64,000 nucleotides of DNA from Laccaria trichodermophora (GCA_018417955.1 JACTVC010000019.1:806001-870000), one strand, 5' to 3'. Positions 22,834-38,005 are shown, counted from the first letter of the stretch. Numbers and translations are program-made. Notes: generated from the letters alone by a model not told the origin.

Positions 22834-23810
22834 ATGACATCGCTCGATGGAGCACAACCCACTGCCCAACCCTTTCCAAACATTCCCCTTCCCTCAGATT
22901 TCAATGTTTACAAACCATCGAATGTTTCTGTTGCCACCCGTAAGTACACCCCACGAAATGGTGGCATGATAAACGCATTGTTTCTATAGAATCCTTCCCG
23001 GATGAGTATTTCACCCCGACAGCAGCTGAGTTAAAAGACGCGCAAGCAATTTTATCTGCGAGGACACAGGCCCTTGTCAATGCCCCGCTACAGCTGCGAG
23101 CTACGAGAGAGGCAGCAGAGAAGGCAAAGCGAGATCGATGGCCACAAGTGCGTCTAATCATCGCTTACCCATGCAATCCGTTAGCAACAGGTGTCAGACA
23201 ACCATTCGCGTTAGATTCACGGATCGCACACAACTTGAAAAGATATTCCCGTCGACTGACAAAATTCGTTCCGTCTATGCTTTTGTTCGAAATTGCCTTC
23301 GAGAGGATGTCAAACCCATCAAGTTTATTCTTTGTAATTAGTATATCCCTGTCATCTTTGCGTGCGGGCTCTGATTCAGGATGCAGACCAATCTCCTCCC
23401 AAACGTGATCTCAAGGTCTCCGATCCTAAAGTGCGCGATTTGAGCCTCACAGAGTTGCAACTTGCACCTTCATCGATCCTCTTACTGCGATTTGAAGATG
23501 AAGCTTTGAATCGTAAGCATACTCAATTTTCGGATGTGGAAGCGACCAAGACTGACAATGTAACTAGACACAGATGTTCCCGCCCCATTGGCCTCCACTG
23601 TTCTTTCACAAGCGACGGATCTTCCTGTTCCAGCCCCCCAAGCTGAGCTTCCTACGTCATCCTCCAGCAAAGGAGTACCCTCTGCTCAACCAAAGACATC
23701 TCAATCGACTGAGAAGAAGACACCTAAATGGTTGAAGCTGGGACACAGTGAGTTTACGAACTTCCGTGACCTAAATTTTGCGACACTGACCGCACCCACA
23801 AGAAAAATGA
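22834..23810 (+). CDS. UBX-domain protein of the TUG/ASPSCR1 type
   Basis: The start MTSLDGAQPTAQPFPNIPLP at 22834 leads through an intron (22941-22989) to a helical linker (YFTPTAAELKDAQAIL, LRATREAAEKAKRDRWPQ). A UBX fold follows: TTIRVRFTDRTQLEKIFPST, KIRSVYAFVRNCLRED, KPIKFILYQ, then PPKRDLKVSDPKVRDLSL and LAPSSILLLRFEDEALN. The C-terminal part is Pro/Ser-rich and ends KWLKLGHKK at 23808-23810. UBX domains dock on Cdc48/p97, so a role as an AAA-ATPase cofactor in protein or membrane traffic is likely. Its shape (UBX plus short tail, no visible N-terminal ubiquitin-like domain) is shorter than animal TUG. Confidence 0.8.
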
Positions 23811-23871
23811 TTCTTTTCCAGCTTAGATGTATACTGTAATTGAATTGCCGCATGGACAACGTTGTACCAAA

Positions 23872-25369
23872 TTAATATAACGGGAATTCACTATCAACCT
23901 GCTTTGACCAGGCTCTGAGACCACCAATAACATCTTTCACGATGCCGTCCCCTTTCACGCTTCTAAGAGCATCAGCTGCAGTTTGTGAATCATTGCCAAG
24001 TCGACAGACGATGTATGTCGGAATCCCCGAATCAGACGGTAGGTGGTCCTGAGGCCGTGCTAGAATGTCTTTAAGAGGAATATCTGGTCACAACATTTTA
24101 GCAACGATCATTTTATACTGAGAGGCGAGAGCCTACTTCTTGACTGAGGCAGAAAACAAATCCCAAATTCTATCGAAGGCCGAACGTCGATGAGGTTCAC
24201 ATCCACTCCAGAAGCTATGATGCTCTTGAGTTCCTAAAAGCCGGTGGAAGCCAACGTAAACGCCAGAAAAGTTTGTAATGCGAATCATCTACCTTGGGAC
24301 TGATTCGTTCTTCACCACTACCACGTACGAGGCCACGATCCTCCCAATTTGGAAGCGGACCTCCACAAAATTGGACATAGTCCGCTTGTAGGCTTGGAGC
24401 CAGCTTGCCATCCCTCGTCCCGCACGCGATACATGATGGTTTCCGGGAGCGTAGCTTTATGCTCCGGAAAGGTGGTGAGCCCAGGGCAGAAAATAACAGC
24501 AAAGAAGGTTTATAGTCTCGAGACCTCTTAGCAAACAAAAGAGGGGAGGGCTGAAACGGTACCATGATTCTCTATCACAATTTTGATTGCTTCCAGGGCT
24601 TGCATGTTGCCGATTATACCAGTAACCACACCCAAAATACCAGTCTCCTCGCAGGTACCCAAAGTTTCTGGAGGGGGAGGAGCTGGAAACAGGCATCGGT
24701 AACAAGGACCATCTTCTCCAAGATTGTATACACACAGCTGGCCTTCGTATTTTTGAGCCGCTCCGCTGACCAGAGGCTTTCCAAGAGCAACAGCCGTGTC
24801 AGACAGCAAATAACGCGTTGGTGCGTTATCGGTACAATCCAGAATGATGTCGTATGGTTGGAGGAGTGTAAGTGCGTTATCTGCTGTAAGAGAAGTAGTC
24901 ACAGCGTCGACAACAAGCCGAGAATTCATCCTGGCCAAGAAGGTAAGAACGGAGGTCAGAACAGAATTGTCAATGCATTTACCGTTGTAAAGCCAGCTTG
25001 GCAGAGTCTGCCTTGTAAAGGCCGAGTGTTTCCTCAGTATGGAGAATTTGTCGCTGAAGGTTTGATATTTCGACGCGGTCATTGTCGATGATACCTATCC
25101 TGCCTTTAGGACGCGTCAGGGCAGATTTGGCTAGGAACAGGGAAGTTGCGCGCCAACGCCAGCAGCACCCAAGTACTGGATTGCGGGACAACCAAGCCCA
25201 CCAGCCCCGACGACGACTACAGAGGCATTGGACAACTTTACTTGGCCTTTGAAACAACTGGTCAACGGGTGGAAGGTCTGGAAGGGACAACTTGAAGCTC
25301 ACCGGGCAGGCCAAAGCCATCCAGAATCATTTGCCGACCGTATCTTTGGTAGTCTTCCAGTGGCAACAT
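23872..25369 (-). CDS. UBA4: UBA4/MOCS3 adenylyltransferase-sulfurtransferase
   Basis: E1-like enzyme that activates the ubiquitin-like sulfur carrier Urm1 (and MoaD-type carriers) for tRNA thiolation. From [20 protein letters not shown] the adenylation domain follows: [20 protein letters not shown] (Rossmann glycine motif), [39 protein letters not shown], then [10 protein letters not shown] and [18 protein letters not shown] with the CxxC zinc pair and [16 protein letters not shown]. The C-terminal rhodanese domain ([26 protein letters not shown], with the persulfide Cys) ends VDSEFPLY at 23872. Full length and both modules are present. The gene is 104 bp from the divergent APC10 start. Confidence 0.9.
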
Positions 25370-25473
25370 ATTGAGGCAATGTTGAGCGTTGGTTGACAGT
25401 GCCACAGGCCTACCACAAAGTTATCGGTGCACCAACGGTGCACATTGCGCACGCGTCCTCACTAGGTTTCCAA

Positions 25474-26339
25474 ATGTCCCAGACAGCCGCCCTTCTCGAC
25501 GCCCATGCAGGAGCAGCCTTCATTGTCTCATGTATGCCTCTCATTGACTATTGGAATACATTCTCATTCAACCAGCACTCAAGAAGCCACCAATTTTGCC
25601 CTGGCCCGACATCTCTTCCCGAGCCAAGTGGTCCGTGTCGTCATTCAAGTTCGGCTTTGGAGTCGAATGTCTTCGCGACGGCGATCCCGATACATTTTGG
25701 CAGTGAGATCAGAAAGTCCCTTTCAAATGAATCTCAATCGTTGATACGCCATGCGCAGCTCTGATGGACCCCAGCCTCATTTTATAACTATCGAATTCCC
25801 CCGCAAAGTCGCAATCCAGGTATGTATCATATCTGTTGACCTTTTCCCGCCCCACTGCACGATTTGTATTACCAGAAAATAAGCATATATCTCAATTTTA
25901 GTAGCGACGATTCATACACCCCTTCCACCCTGGCCATACGCGCAGGGACAGGCCCAAGCGACCTTCAAGATGTCAGAGTTGTGACTTTGGAGAAACCTGA
26001 AGGTTGGATCACCTTTGACGTTTCTTCAGAACCTAATGAAGATGGGGATGGGCTGTAAGCTTTGATTCTCCTTCTACTTTTCGTTCCTATTCAAGTCGTT
26101 CCGTTTCAGCAATCCGGTATATGCGTACGTTCTCCAAATAATCGTTGCTGCCAATCACATGAGCGGAAAGGACACGCATGTCCGTGGTTTACGAGTTCTT
26201 GGACCAATTGAGTTCGTTGTTCTTTCCCCCTCCCACTTCACAGTTTGCTGAGAACCTTTGTTGCAGAGACCGAGCGGCTGATGACGACCCGTTTTCATTC
26301 AGAACGGCAGCATTCAAAATGTATGAGACTATTCGTTGA
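25474..26339 (+). CDS. APC10: Anaphase-promoting complex subunit 10 (DOC1)
   Basis: Doc-homology beta-jelly-roll subunit that helps the APC/C hold D-box substrates. After a short N-terminal exon and an intron, the frame reads WSVSSFKFGFGVECLRDGDP followed by DTFWHSDGPQPHFITIEF, the DOC signature. PRKVAIQKISIYLNFSSDDS and YTPSTLAIRAGTGPSDLQDV follow, then ADDDPFSFRTAAFKM. The last residues are ETIR, so the C-terminal Ile-Arg (IR) tail that docks on the TPR groove of APC3/Cdc27 in the family is conserved. Stop at 26337-26339. At least five introns of 45-60 nt. Small single-domain size fits the family. Confidence 0.92.
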
Positions 26340-26437
26340 CAATTCCGTGAAAAGAACGGAATCTGTAGGGTGCTTCAGAATCGAAATAAACAGTGGTGGT
26401 AGTTGACATCTATCTATACAAATTTTTTTCTACATTG

Positions 26438-29400
26438 TTAGTTAGAGGGTGGCTGATATGGTGTAGAATAATATCTAAGCGGTGTAGTTGCAAACTGTGT
26501 TGTAGACGCTGGTGCAGGGGGGCGCATCTCCCATGGTTGATTATTACCAGGTTGTTGCATTACAAAACCATAAGAATTCGCCGACCCAGAGGGCGAATTT
26601 TGTGGAGGGTAGTTAGGGGGATGGACTGGAGTAGTTATGCTCCACAATTGCTGAGTCGCCGCCGCAACCTGACGTGGATAAGAATCAAATCGGGAAAAAA
26701 ATTGACAGTACGCACCTGTGACTTGTGGTTGTTCGTTCTGAAGTCAGAGTATTGATGCTGAGTCCTTGGCGGTCCATATAATTGATAAGGGGCAGGGTAA
26801 GCACCAGGCTTCGATGAATGAGAAGAGAACCCTCGCTCCTGAGGTTGATAGTGGCTAAAGGCGATGGTGGGATTTGGAGGCTGTACAGCGGGCATTGGGG
26901 TGGAAAAAGTTGATGGGTGTGGGGACGAAGGTGGGTAAGAATCTGGTTTGTACGACCGAACTGACTGACCCCCAAAAGCAGGCTGCTGGGAATTGTATGA
27001 ATTCCCCGCTCTTATAGAGGTGGAAAATGAGAAATTTTGAGGGTGAGACCTTCTTGTTTCGCTGGGGTTTTCGGGTATTTTTGCCCTACGACACTTTTCG
27101 CAAATAAATTCAACTGCATCCCAGTCACGCCTACGGCGACCAGCTGCACGGTCTGCTTTATCATGGCACAGTATGTGCTGCCATTTGGCGCATGATTCAC
27201 AGGACATCATGGGGGTACCGTCGTCCTGAATACCTTAGTAGGTAGAGCTATCATAAAGCGTAAATACTCACAAGATTAACGCCCCGACGCTCACAAATTT
27301 CACAATCCAGCTCCCACTCTTCTCCAACAGGTGTTCGCGATCCACTTTTCGATCCTTTCCCCGCCACCGAGGTTGAAGGACCGACTACAGAAGCTCCATT
27401 GGCAGTATCCACTTCGTTCTGCGGTCTATAATGGAAGTACTACTGTCAGAAACATCAGTAGGAAAAAAGGAAAACTAACTTGGAAAGTTCTGTGTGCTGG
27501 ACACCTTCACGTTCTTTCCGTCTCAGTTCGCGAGCAGTTTCTCGGCGGAACCGTTCTTCCTCCTCCTTCAGCAGTCGTGCCTCTAAGCGTTTGGCACGGC
27601 TCATCTTCTCCGCTTCCTCTGCTCGTCTCTTTGCAGCTAATCGTGCCTCTTCCCTTACGCTTTCCTTTGTCGCAATCCTAGAAGACCGTTTTCTGTGGAC
27701 AATGGCTTCTTCCATTCGATTTTTTTCCTCAATTTCCTATCGTCGATTGATGTCAGCAACTACACCGGTCAACAAAAAATCGCCTCTCACCCGAAGTTCA
27801 GCAGTCACGAGAGGCACGATGTCATTCACTAAAACCTTATAAAAGGCCTTTTCGGTGTAGTGTTTGGAGTTCTCGAAGCGTTCTGCTATATGCTCCCACT
27901 CGAAAAGTGTAACACAAAGCTTTTTACGACAAATTGAGTCCTCTCCGATAAAACGAAACGTGACGTTACGTACAGTCTCCCATTCGACGAAATCCTCAGG
28001 TACTTCAGGGATGTTCTGAGGTGTGAGTTCCGGAGTAGTGCTTTCTGTGTCGAGTTCCAAACTGGGAATAGTTTTGCCCGCTGTCGTAGCATCCTCCACA
28101 TCGTCGCTGAGTTCCGTTAGATCACTCACACTATCGTCATCGCTCTCAAGCCCCGTTTTCAAACGAACTGCATTTTCCTCTTTGGTGTCTGCCGTCTCTT
28201 CGCCCCCGCTCAACAACCACTCCTCAGGGACATGTTGCCACCCATCCTGTTGAGCACCCTTCAGCCTCGCGCTCGCTCGTGTTCCGATCAATCTTGAAGA
28301 CCTGGTTACTGAGACCTTATGTCCCTCAACCGACAGCAACCGTTGAGGCCTAGTTGTGTTGCTCTTAGACGAAGCTTGCTTATTTAACTCGGCTAGCTCT
28401 TTGGCCTGGGCGTCGAGCTTTAGTTTCGCTTGCATTTTGGCAGCTCTGCTTCCCCTTCCGTTTTGAGCTTCGGTTGGAGGATTACCGGAATGAGGATGCG
28501 TTCGAGGTCGCTTGGCCGGAGACGTTCGCTCAGTAGTCTTTGATTGGACTGGTTTGTTGTTTGTGCGTTTCCTCTTCAAAGAGTTTGCAGTCTTGGGCGG
28601 TGCACGTTGGATCCAAAGCCGGTTTCCTGGTTCAACTTCAATATCACCACTGCATGCGTAGCTTTGAACCGTACCCCCAATCAGCCAATAAGTATTCTGC
28701 TTGCTGTCATATCCGACGGGTTCAGTACGCTGTTGGAAAGATATATGAGAAATTCAACGCGTTCAACGTAAATATTCCACACCCATGTAGCTCCTTCATC
28801 GTCAAATTTCATTAGGTTTCTTAATCGCATTGGATTTTGGAACTGCCATTCTACAAGGAGGTGCATGGAGTCAAGCTTGACGAGCATCGTTAGGTCCAGC
28901 CAATCTTTAGCTGGTTCGTTGGTATTCTGCACATTATTTTGTTGAGCTGGCTCCTCCGCTTCTTCAGAGGACGATGCTTTGTCCACGGCAGGCCAAGGAG
29001 GAGGAACGCTTGCCCTCGGGAGGGCTGGGTATTGTTGTCAGATGCTATAACGGCCTGAAAGATGTTGGCTCACAATCTCGAGCGTAGTCAGCACCCTGAA
29101 CATCCTCTTTAACGGCGACGGGCGCGTGTTCTCCTTCCGCTGCAATAGAACTAAGACGCGATCCTCTTGAAAGTTGCGCTGGTTCTGATCCGATTGGATT
29201 AGCAAGTGGGTCGCGCTTGTTGTACTGTTTTCGAAGAAAGGTTTGCCAGTTATCCAAACTACGAACATTTCAGGTGAGTTAACAGAACGGTGGGGTGATA
29301 GAGGTTCCAACACATACGAAACTTTGCGATCGTACGAAAGGATATAGAGCAGCCTCTGCATTACTCGGGGAAGAACGACAGTCGTGCCATAAGTAAGATC

Positions 29401-29660
29401 ATTCTCGATATCCTGCGCAAAGGAAACAACCGTTGAGGGCAGACTTTAAAGAACACTTTGGGAATTCCGAGACGCACTTCCAATGAAACGTTGTTCACGG
29501 CCAACACGTCGTTGAATGTATAGAAGAATTGGCTGAAAGCGGCCCATTTCCATTGGCTCCTCAAAACAGTGATATTATCGGGTGGTGAACGAGATGGTGT
29601 AAGAGATGAGGTTTCTCGTGTTGAAAGAGTGGTGGTGGGACCGGAGGAGCGGCGGGGCAT
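26438..29660 (-). CDS. DDT-domain and PHD-finger chromatin protein
   Basis: From MPRRSSGPTTTLSTRETSSL at 29660 an early exon reads WAAFSQFFYTFNDVLAVNNV, then DIENDLTYGTTVVLPRVMQR: a DDT domain, the module that binds ISWI-type remodellers. A WHIM-like stretch follows (DDEGATW.RTEPVGYDSKQN, TYWLIGGDRLWIQR). Next come a nuclear-signal-rich region (KRKRTNNKPVQSKTTERTSP) and an acidic/helical segment with a long coiled coil (RLAAKRRAEEAEKMSRAKRL). A C4HC3 PHD finger is formed by ELDCEICERRG, MMSCESCAKWQHILCHD and FICEKCRR. The C-terminus is Pro/Gln/Tyr-rich, ending STPYQPPSN at 26438. RSF1/CECR2-like regulatory subunit is the nearest class. DDT, PHD and coiled coil support a role in nucleosome remodelling; the histone mark read is unknown. 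Confidence 0.8.
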
Positions 29661-29896
29661 TGAAGTTGTGGGACATGCAGTGTGCGGGCTAACGATTGGT
29701 GTTAGGCGTCGTCGACGACGGGCGAGCAGCGTTGGAAATTAGAGGTGCGCAGCGGGAGAGGATAACGACGGGATGGCAGTGATTTATTTACAAGTTTTGA
29801 ATGTAGACAGAAGGTTGAAGTGTTCACTTCTTACGTAATAACAACATTTCTAAGTCTCGATTGCGATGCCCCTTTCCTACTTCAAACTCTACCATT

Positions 29897-32324
29897 ATGT
29901 CTCCGCAAGAATCGCGCGGTCTCTGGTGTTTTCTGGAAGGCAATCCAAAACCACACTATGTTTTCGACATTCCGATTCATGCCAATGTCTTTAAATTAAA
30001 GGGATTGATACAGCAGGAAATCAAGCGTCTCAATAACACAGATGCTAACGAACTGGAGCTTTTGAAGGTAAGTCATTTCCTTAATACCACATGTGCCTTC
30101 TGACTTTCTCATTCAGCTCAATGTCATGGTTCCTATCGACCCAGATGACAGTCTTGCACAGCGATTAGCTGACCTGGGTAACGGTAACATCGCTGCATGT
30201 TCGAGAAGGTTGAGCTCTGCACAACAGGTGGGGGCGCTATTTCCCGAACCGCATTCGCAAGAGCATCTACACATTGTGGTTAAGTGCCCTGACGTTGTAC
30301 TGTCTAGTGCGAGTAGTGAGTACTGCTAGCTCATAGCTCATATATGAGCAGAACTGACTGACTTGGATGATATCATTGAACTCCTCACCTCAATCGTCCT
30401 CATCACTCCTATCTTAACTCTGCTTGTCGCATCTGTTTCCCACCACTGTCTCTTTCTCAGCCTCCCGGAAGCGCTTACGGTCTGAAACAGATGGGGATGG
30501 TCGGGCAGCAAAGCGCATGGAGATTGGCAGGGATGTGCTGGACATACAGACCCGTTGTGCTGCTATCCACAAGGCGATCAAAGCCATGCCAGATATAAAT
30601 TTGTCTGATCCTTCGACATTTACAGACCTTCCTTACCCTTCGCTCTTGATGCCTTCCCAGTGCTTTGCATCCAAGACAATTGACAGCATCCCCCACTTTA
30701 AATACATGGGGAGATCTCGGTTTCACGGATTGCGACAGCGGACTGAGAACGACCATTTTCTGAAGGGATCCGAAACCCTATGCCTGTACGGGACGTCTGG
30801 TTCAGGGAAATCACATATTCTTGCCGCACTCGCCTATCACCTCGTTCGTGAAGGAAAACGCGTCATTTACATTCCAGATTGCTACAGCTTGCTCCTGGAT
30901 CCATTACAGACGATGCGGGATGCATTCCACTTCGCATACCACGACTTACCTGATTTCGGCACCATAGGATATCCCGACAATGTTGATGCAATGATTCGTT
31001 CCTTTGCCCGCGATCGAGATGTCTACACCATTGTCGACCAAGTGAATGCTTTGGAGCTCACGGAGAATGATCCCAGCAAGGAAGAGAAGGTCCAGATAAC
31101 AATTTGGCTTGATCTTTTGAGGTTCAGACGTCAATACATATTTAGCGCTTCAGCCAATGCCAATGAAGATTCCAATCGAGAAGTTTATCGGAAGCAAAAT
31201 GGAATTTCAGTTATTCTGACATTTGGAGGGATGAGCTCGGTACACTGATACATTCAGATTGTTCATCACAACACTCATGCTCTGTAGGATGAAACCAATC
31301 AGTGGTTTATTCAGCATCGCGATCAAATTCCACAGTTGTCACCTGAACAACGGCAACACGTCGAATATCTCACGGGTTGCATTCCGCTTCTGCTGCGCTG
31401 CCTTTTCAAACTCACCAACTTTGACGAAGTCGCATTCAGGAATATTTCTTATCTAGCTAATGTCGCATCCGATGTCAGTAAATTTGCTAGAACCAAGATT
31501 GCAACCCTGAATTCATTGCACAAGGAAACGTAATGCACCCTTTTATTCACCCTTTGATTTCCATTAACATTCCATAATAGCTATCTCAAGATCATGATGG
31601 CATGTGTCCGGGGTGATCGTGTTACATTCAATGACCAAAGCTTGTATGATTTGCGTCACTTTTATGTCGACACCGAAGGAATTGGTCGCTTTACTTGTGG
31701 AATTGCATTTGAAGCGATGATGTCGATATTACGGACATGCGACGATGCTCCATTTCTGGATTGGATGTGGTATGAAGCAGTTAAACGATCCGACAATCCC
31801 ATTGTTTGAGGGTTCTTGGCCGAACAAATATGCCTCAGCCACATTGCTGCTCATGGTCTGCAGGCTGTCCACCCTGACCTTCATCAATGTCTTCTGTGAG
31901 TTTTGAAGATAAACCAGCCTTTGACGAGTTTCTCTCTACTGGACAGACAATCCGTCTGTATGTCCCCATTGCCTACAATGTCATGACTCTGGATGGTGCC
32001 GTGCTGTTGTTGGACCATGGCTCCAAGAAAGCCACAATCTTCGCCATCCAATTCACACTATCCCAGAGACATAAGCAGTCAGATGAGGAATTTTACAAGA
32101 GGTTGTGGTCAACATGGATTAAGCCGATAGTTGCAGCTGAGTTCACTGTTCATTTAACTTTTGTCTGGATAGACACAAAGCAGCCGTCAGAACATGTCAA
32201 ACCCAAAGCCGTCAGAGCGCTCCGATCTGGTGATAAGGTTGTCCATCCCAAGTATTCTGCCATTCATGTGGGTGTAGAAACAGTTCATCAAAAACTCATC
32301 AAGCAGTGTGGGCACAATCTGTAG
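29897..32324 (+). pseudogene. Crinkler-like protein with P-loop NTPase and nuclease-like C-terminus, frame broken
   Basis: The N-terminal exons (MSPQESRGLWCFLEGNPKPH .. FKLKGLIQQEIKR .. LELLKLNVMVPIDPDD) have the header seen in Crinkler (CRN)-family proteins. A P-loop NTPase follows: Walker A GTSGSGKSH at about 30790 and a Walker B-like DVYTIVDQ. Introns at about 30067-30117, 31237-31288 and 31529-31580 fit. After SDNPIV the frame meets TGA at 31807-31809, then reads on in the same frame (GFLAEQICLSHIAAHGLQAV). It then needs a one-base shift near 31886 to enter the last segment, 31887-32324, which has a restriction-endonuclease-like core (NVMTLDGAVLLLDHG .. ATIFAIQFTLSQ) and ends at 32324. 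Two lesions suggest a recently dead gene, unless the parts are separate proteins. CRN proteins occur widely in fungi; function here unknown. Confidence 0.65.
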
Positions 32325-32451
32325 TCTGTTCCTGATGAGAAGTCTATGCAGATTGTTACGCTTCATCCTTCGTACAGCCTCGACGCGGTCATTATTTCGT
32401 CGCTGTTATCAATAGTCTACCGTATCTTAAGGAAGTATAGCAAATGCAAGT

Positions 32452-35209
<2,758 letters not shown>

Positions 35210-35336
35210 GATTTGTTTGAAGGGGTGAAGAAGGGGGATAAAGAGAGGTGTGTGGTGAAAATGCAGAGAAATTTTCGCTTTAACACTTCTACAACAATCA
35301 AGTGTAAATAAGGACAGCCACATCGCTAACTTCAAG
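35210..35336. promoter_or_regulatory. DBP2 5' region next to a solo LTR
   Basis: The DBP2 upstream region is only about 127 bp before the solo LTR begins, so the LTR may supply or disturb part of the promoter. No TATA-type box stands out. Confidence 0.35.
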
Positions 35337-35716
35337 TGTGAAACCTCAGTGCGTGCGGGGACTTCGTGTGCGTGAAGTCTCGTAGTACCGTAGCTAGATG
35401 TAGTAGCATAGTCTTGATGAATTGAAGAGAGGAGAGAACGCTGCCTTACGGCGCGCTCATCTCCTCGAGTTGCCTAGCAATCCTAGGTGGGATTCTCTAT
35501 AACCCAGAGAGTGGGCTCTCGTATCCTGTGGAGGAGGGAGCATTATGCAGGGAGCTCGCCCTTTGGTCTTACCAGCAGTGGACACAGGACACACTTCACG
35601 CGAGCTTGGTAGCAAGATGAATATGGTTTATGTCTAAAGGTCCTCAAGAATGTACAAGCGATATGACTACGTGATTAGTAAGCCGTGCCTGCGCGTATCC
35701 CGAACTCCGTATCACA
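35337..35716. mobile_element. Solo LTR with 5-bp target duplication
   Basis: A 380-bp segment starts TGTGAAACC and ends CGTATCACA, so its ends are TG..CA with a perfect inverted 5-mer TGTGA/TCACA. It is flanked on both sides by TCAAG (35332-35336 and 35717-35721), the 5-bp duplication expected of an LTR-element integrase. No internal coding sequence, so a solo LTR left by recombination between the two LTRs. It is not related by eye to the 544-bp LTRs at 51.6 and 62.9 kb. Confidence 0.8.
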
Positions 35717-35721
35717 TCAAG

Positions 35722-35980
35722 TAATTAAGTGTCTAAGGTGTCCAAGGTGGGAAAGCGAATGAGAGTGAGCATTCTATACAAGAACTAAGTCCTTCAAGGG
35801 TAGTAGTCAGATCCATCCTACTGAGTGAGATGCGCAAGGGTACTTGGTGTATATTCATCCAGGTAAATGGCAGGTTCCTCTGGTTGACAAAGTTTGAGCC
35901 CATGGATAGCGAAGCGAACATTGCTAGTTTGCGATGTGGTATTGAATGACAGTCGAGACAAGTTCCCTGCTCAAATGAGT
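35722..35980. other. Intergenic stretch, no gene seen
   Basis: Region between the solo LTR and the 3' end of the Rsr1-like gene. Short open frames here have no recognisable content. Contains the presumed poly(A) region of the GTPase gene. Confidence 0.5.
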
Positions 35981-37021
35981 TTACATGACAACGCACACAC
36001 TGCCGCGTTTCTTTTTCTTCTTGACCGGTTCAGCTGGATAGCGTATCCGCATTTGCCTCAGGAGGTCTTCAAATACGTCTGTAACATGCCAATTTCGCTT
36101 GGCCGAGGTTTCGTAAAACGGAAGATCCCAGCGTGCAGATAGAGATTGAATGGTACTCCTTTGCACCTCGCGTTCATTCACCAAATCTAATTTTGTACCG
36201 ACCACAACAATCGGTACACCCTTGGGGGAAAAAAAAGAAGAAAAGAAGGGTCAACAACAACGAATAGATGGTGACGTCAGGTGGATAATGCTCACAGTGT
36301 CCCCGCCCTTGATGCGATATATCTGCTTTCTCAGGTTATCAACCTCTTTCAAGCTTGCCTCCTGTGTAAGACTAGTGAAGAACGTTTATGCAAGGCCAAC
36401 AAAAGAAAGAATACGACGGCACCTAAACACGAGCACAAACCCACGGCCAGACTAGGATAAATGCAAGGAGGTCAGTCTAACTCAGTTTATAGGCCACAAG
36501 CTAAAATTTACTTTAATGTAAACTTCGTTCAGCGAAGTGAACTGTTCAGCACCAGCCGTGTCTAACACTTCGAGCTGATAGTAGGAGCAAAATAGTCAAT
36601 AAATGTAGGACGCGTGAGATGCAAAGTGGGTGAAGAACTGAAAGGAGGACCGCGCGGCGACGCCTGCAGATACGACGCTCTTTCGGAGAAAGTGGTATCG
36701 AATTATAACCACTTACTGAAGAGAGTTCGCCGTCAACCATTATAGTTCTACGATATTCCTCTAAGGGGAGGATTAGACCTCTGAATGAAAGAGGCATGAG
36801 GCGATGTAACCTTCGATAGTTGGGTCGTAGTTCTCCACAAAAACATCCCGGATAAACCGAACTACAAATATATTAGCAACAGTAACCCTCGTTGAATCAA
36901 GCACGAGTACCTGTGAGTGCCGATTTGCCAACCCCTCCAGCTGGAGGATAGTCAGGAGAGCAAAAAGACGATTCAAAAAGAATGCGGTACCTCCAAGAAC
37001 CACGACATTAAATTGGCGCAT
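35981..37021 (-). CDS. Ras-family small GTPase, Rsr1/Bud1 (Rap1-like)
   Basis: Membrane GTPase of the Rap/Rsr1 branch that sets polarity sites in fungi. MRQFNVVVLG leads into the P-loop GAGGVGKSALTV (exons joined across an intron of about 60 nt). The effector region is RDVFVENYDPTIEEEYRRTI, which fits Rap/Ras. G3 is DTAGAEQFTSL: the residue matching Ras Gln61 is Ala, as Rap-type proteins lack Gln there. Further, VPIVVVGTKLDLVNEREV (G4), ETSAKRNWHVTDVFEDLLRQ (G5) and a polybasic KKKKKRGS before the CAAX box CVVM, predicted farnesylated by its final Met. Seven or so short exons. Stop 35981-35983. Confidence 0.88.
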
Positions 37022-38005
37022 TAGGTGTGTGTTTCGCAGAAAATAGTTGAGGTGAGAGAGGGGAGAAGGGGGAGAGGCAGTAAGGCGGGGTCTGGAGCAA
37101 TGAAGCCCTGGTCAGGCGTTGGTCAGGCGCAAAGGTACAACATGTTCTTGAATTACCAAATATGGATGTCTACAAAGCTCTGCCAGGCACAACCTGGCAC
37201 AACTGTGGGTGTTCAAACGTTCAATTTGAATAACAAAAAAAAGATATTCTCAGATACCACATTGTGTCGGAATTCTTTTGCAGAAAGATGCGTCTAGATA
37301 TAAAACTGCTCAAAGTTGGCCAAATTTTTCGTTGCGTGCTTCGCGCGCAGATGAACAAGCTTGTGATCACATGGAAGTTATTGACTCTGGCTATGGACTG
37401 TGTACGCTAGACAGAACCCTATGAAACTTTGCGTATAAAAAACAAAGGACGCATGCTCAGTCACACAACTGGATGGAATTTTCATCTCTGCGACTGAGTG
37501 CAAGTGAAGCCTGAGTGAACCACCACTTGAGACAGGGTCCAATGTTTGATCTGGGAAAAGGTACCTCCATACTTGTCGAGACTCCTAGAATAATAAAGCT
37601 GTTGTGTATGCCAAAAACATTGATTAACAAAATTTTAAACTGTTGAACAACAAGAACATCAGCCATATTGACAGTCCAATTCCATTATTTTATTCTTTAA
37701 CATATTCTTCAGCTGAGTGGTGTTGCCATGGCTACCAAGACTATTTCTCAAAGACATTGTTTAAATATGCAAATTAAATGTGGTTGAAGTTTTTATTGTT
37801 CTTCATTTTCTAATTTTGAGAATTAATGTTTTCAGGATACACATTCACTTCATTATTTTTCAAGTGGCCACAATTAAGGAGGTACATTTGTCCTGATTAT
37901 TTATTAGGCCCTGCCTCAAGTGCACGTTACAACTGGGTTGCAGCGGACTTTGAAATTCAAATGGGAAGACAAGAATAGATTGCGTACCACTTTGCGCTGC
38001 TTTTC
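37022..38005. other. Intergenic, AT-rich, no gene seen
   Basis: Nearly 1 kb between the divergent GTPase and cyclophilin genes. Part of 37400-37930 is markedly A/T-rich with no open frame of note, unlike the surrounding genes. It may be an old inserted non-coding element, but I found no terminal repeats or target duplications that bound it. The rest should hold the two promoters. Confidence 0.4.

Noticed and set aside
31810..31886. Intron that would skip the TGA in the Crinkler-like gene
   Set aside because: The only GT..AG pair (GTTTGAGG..CTCAG, 38 nt) leads to an early stop in the next frame.
37022..38005. AT-rich insert as a MITE
   Set aside because: No terminal inverted repeats or target duplications could be found.
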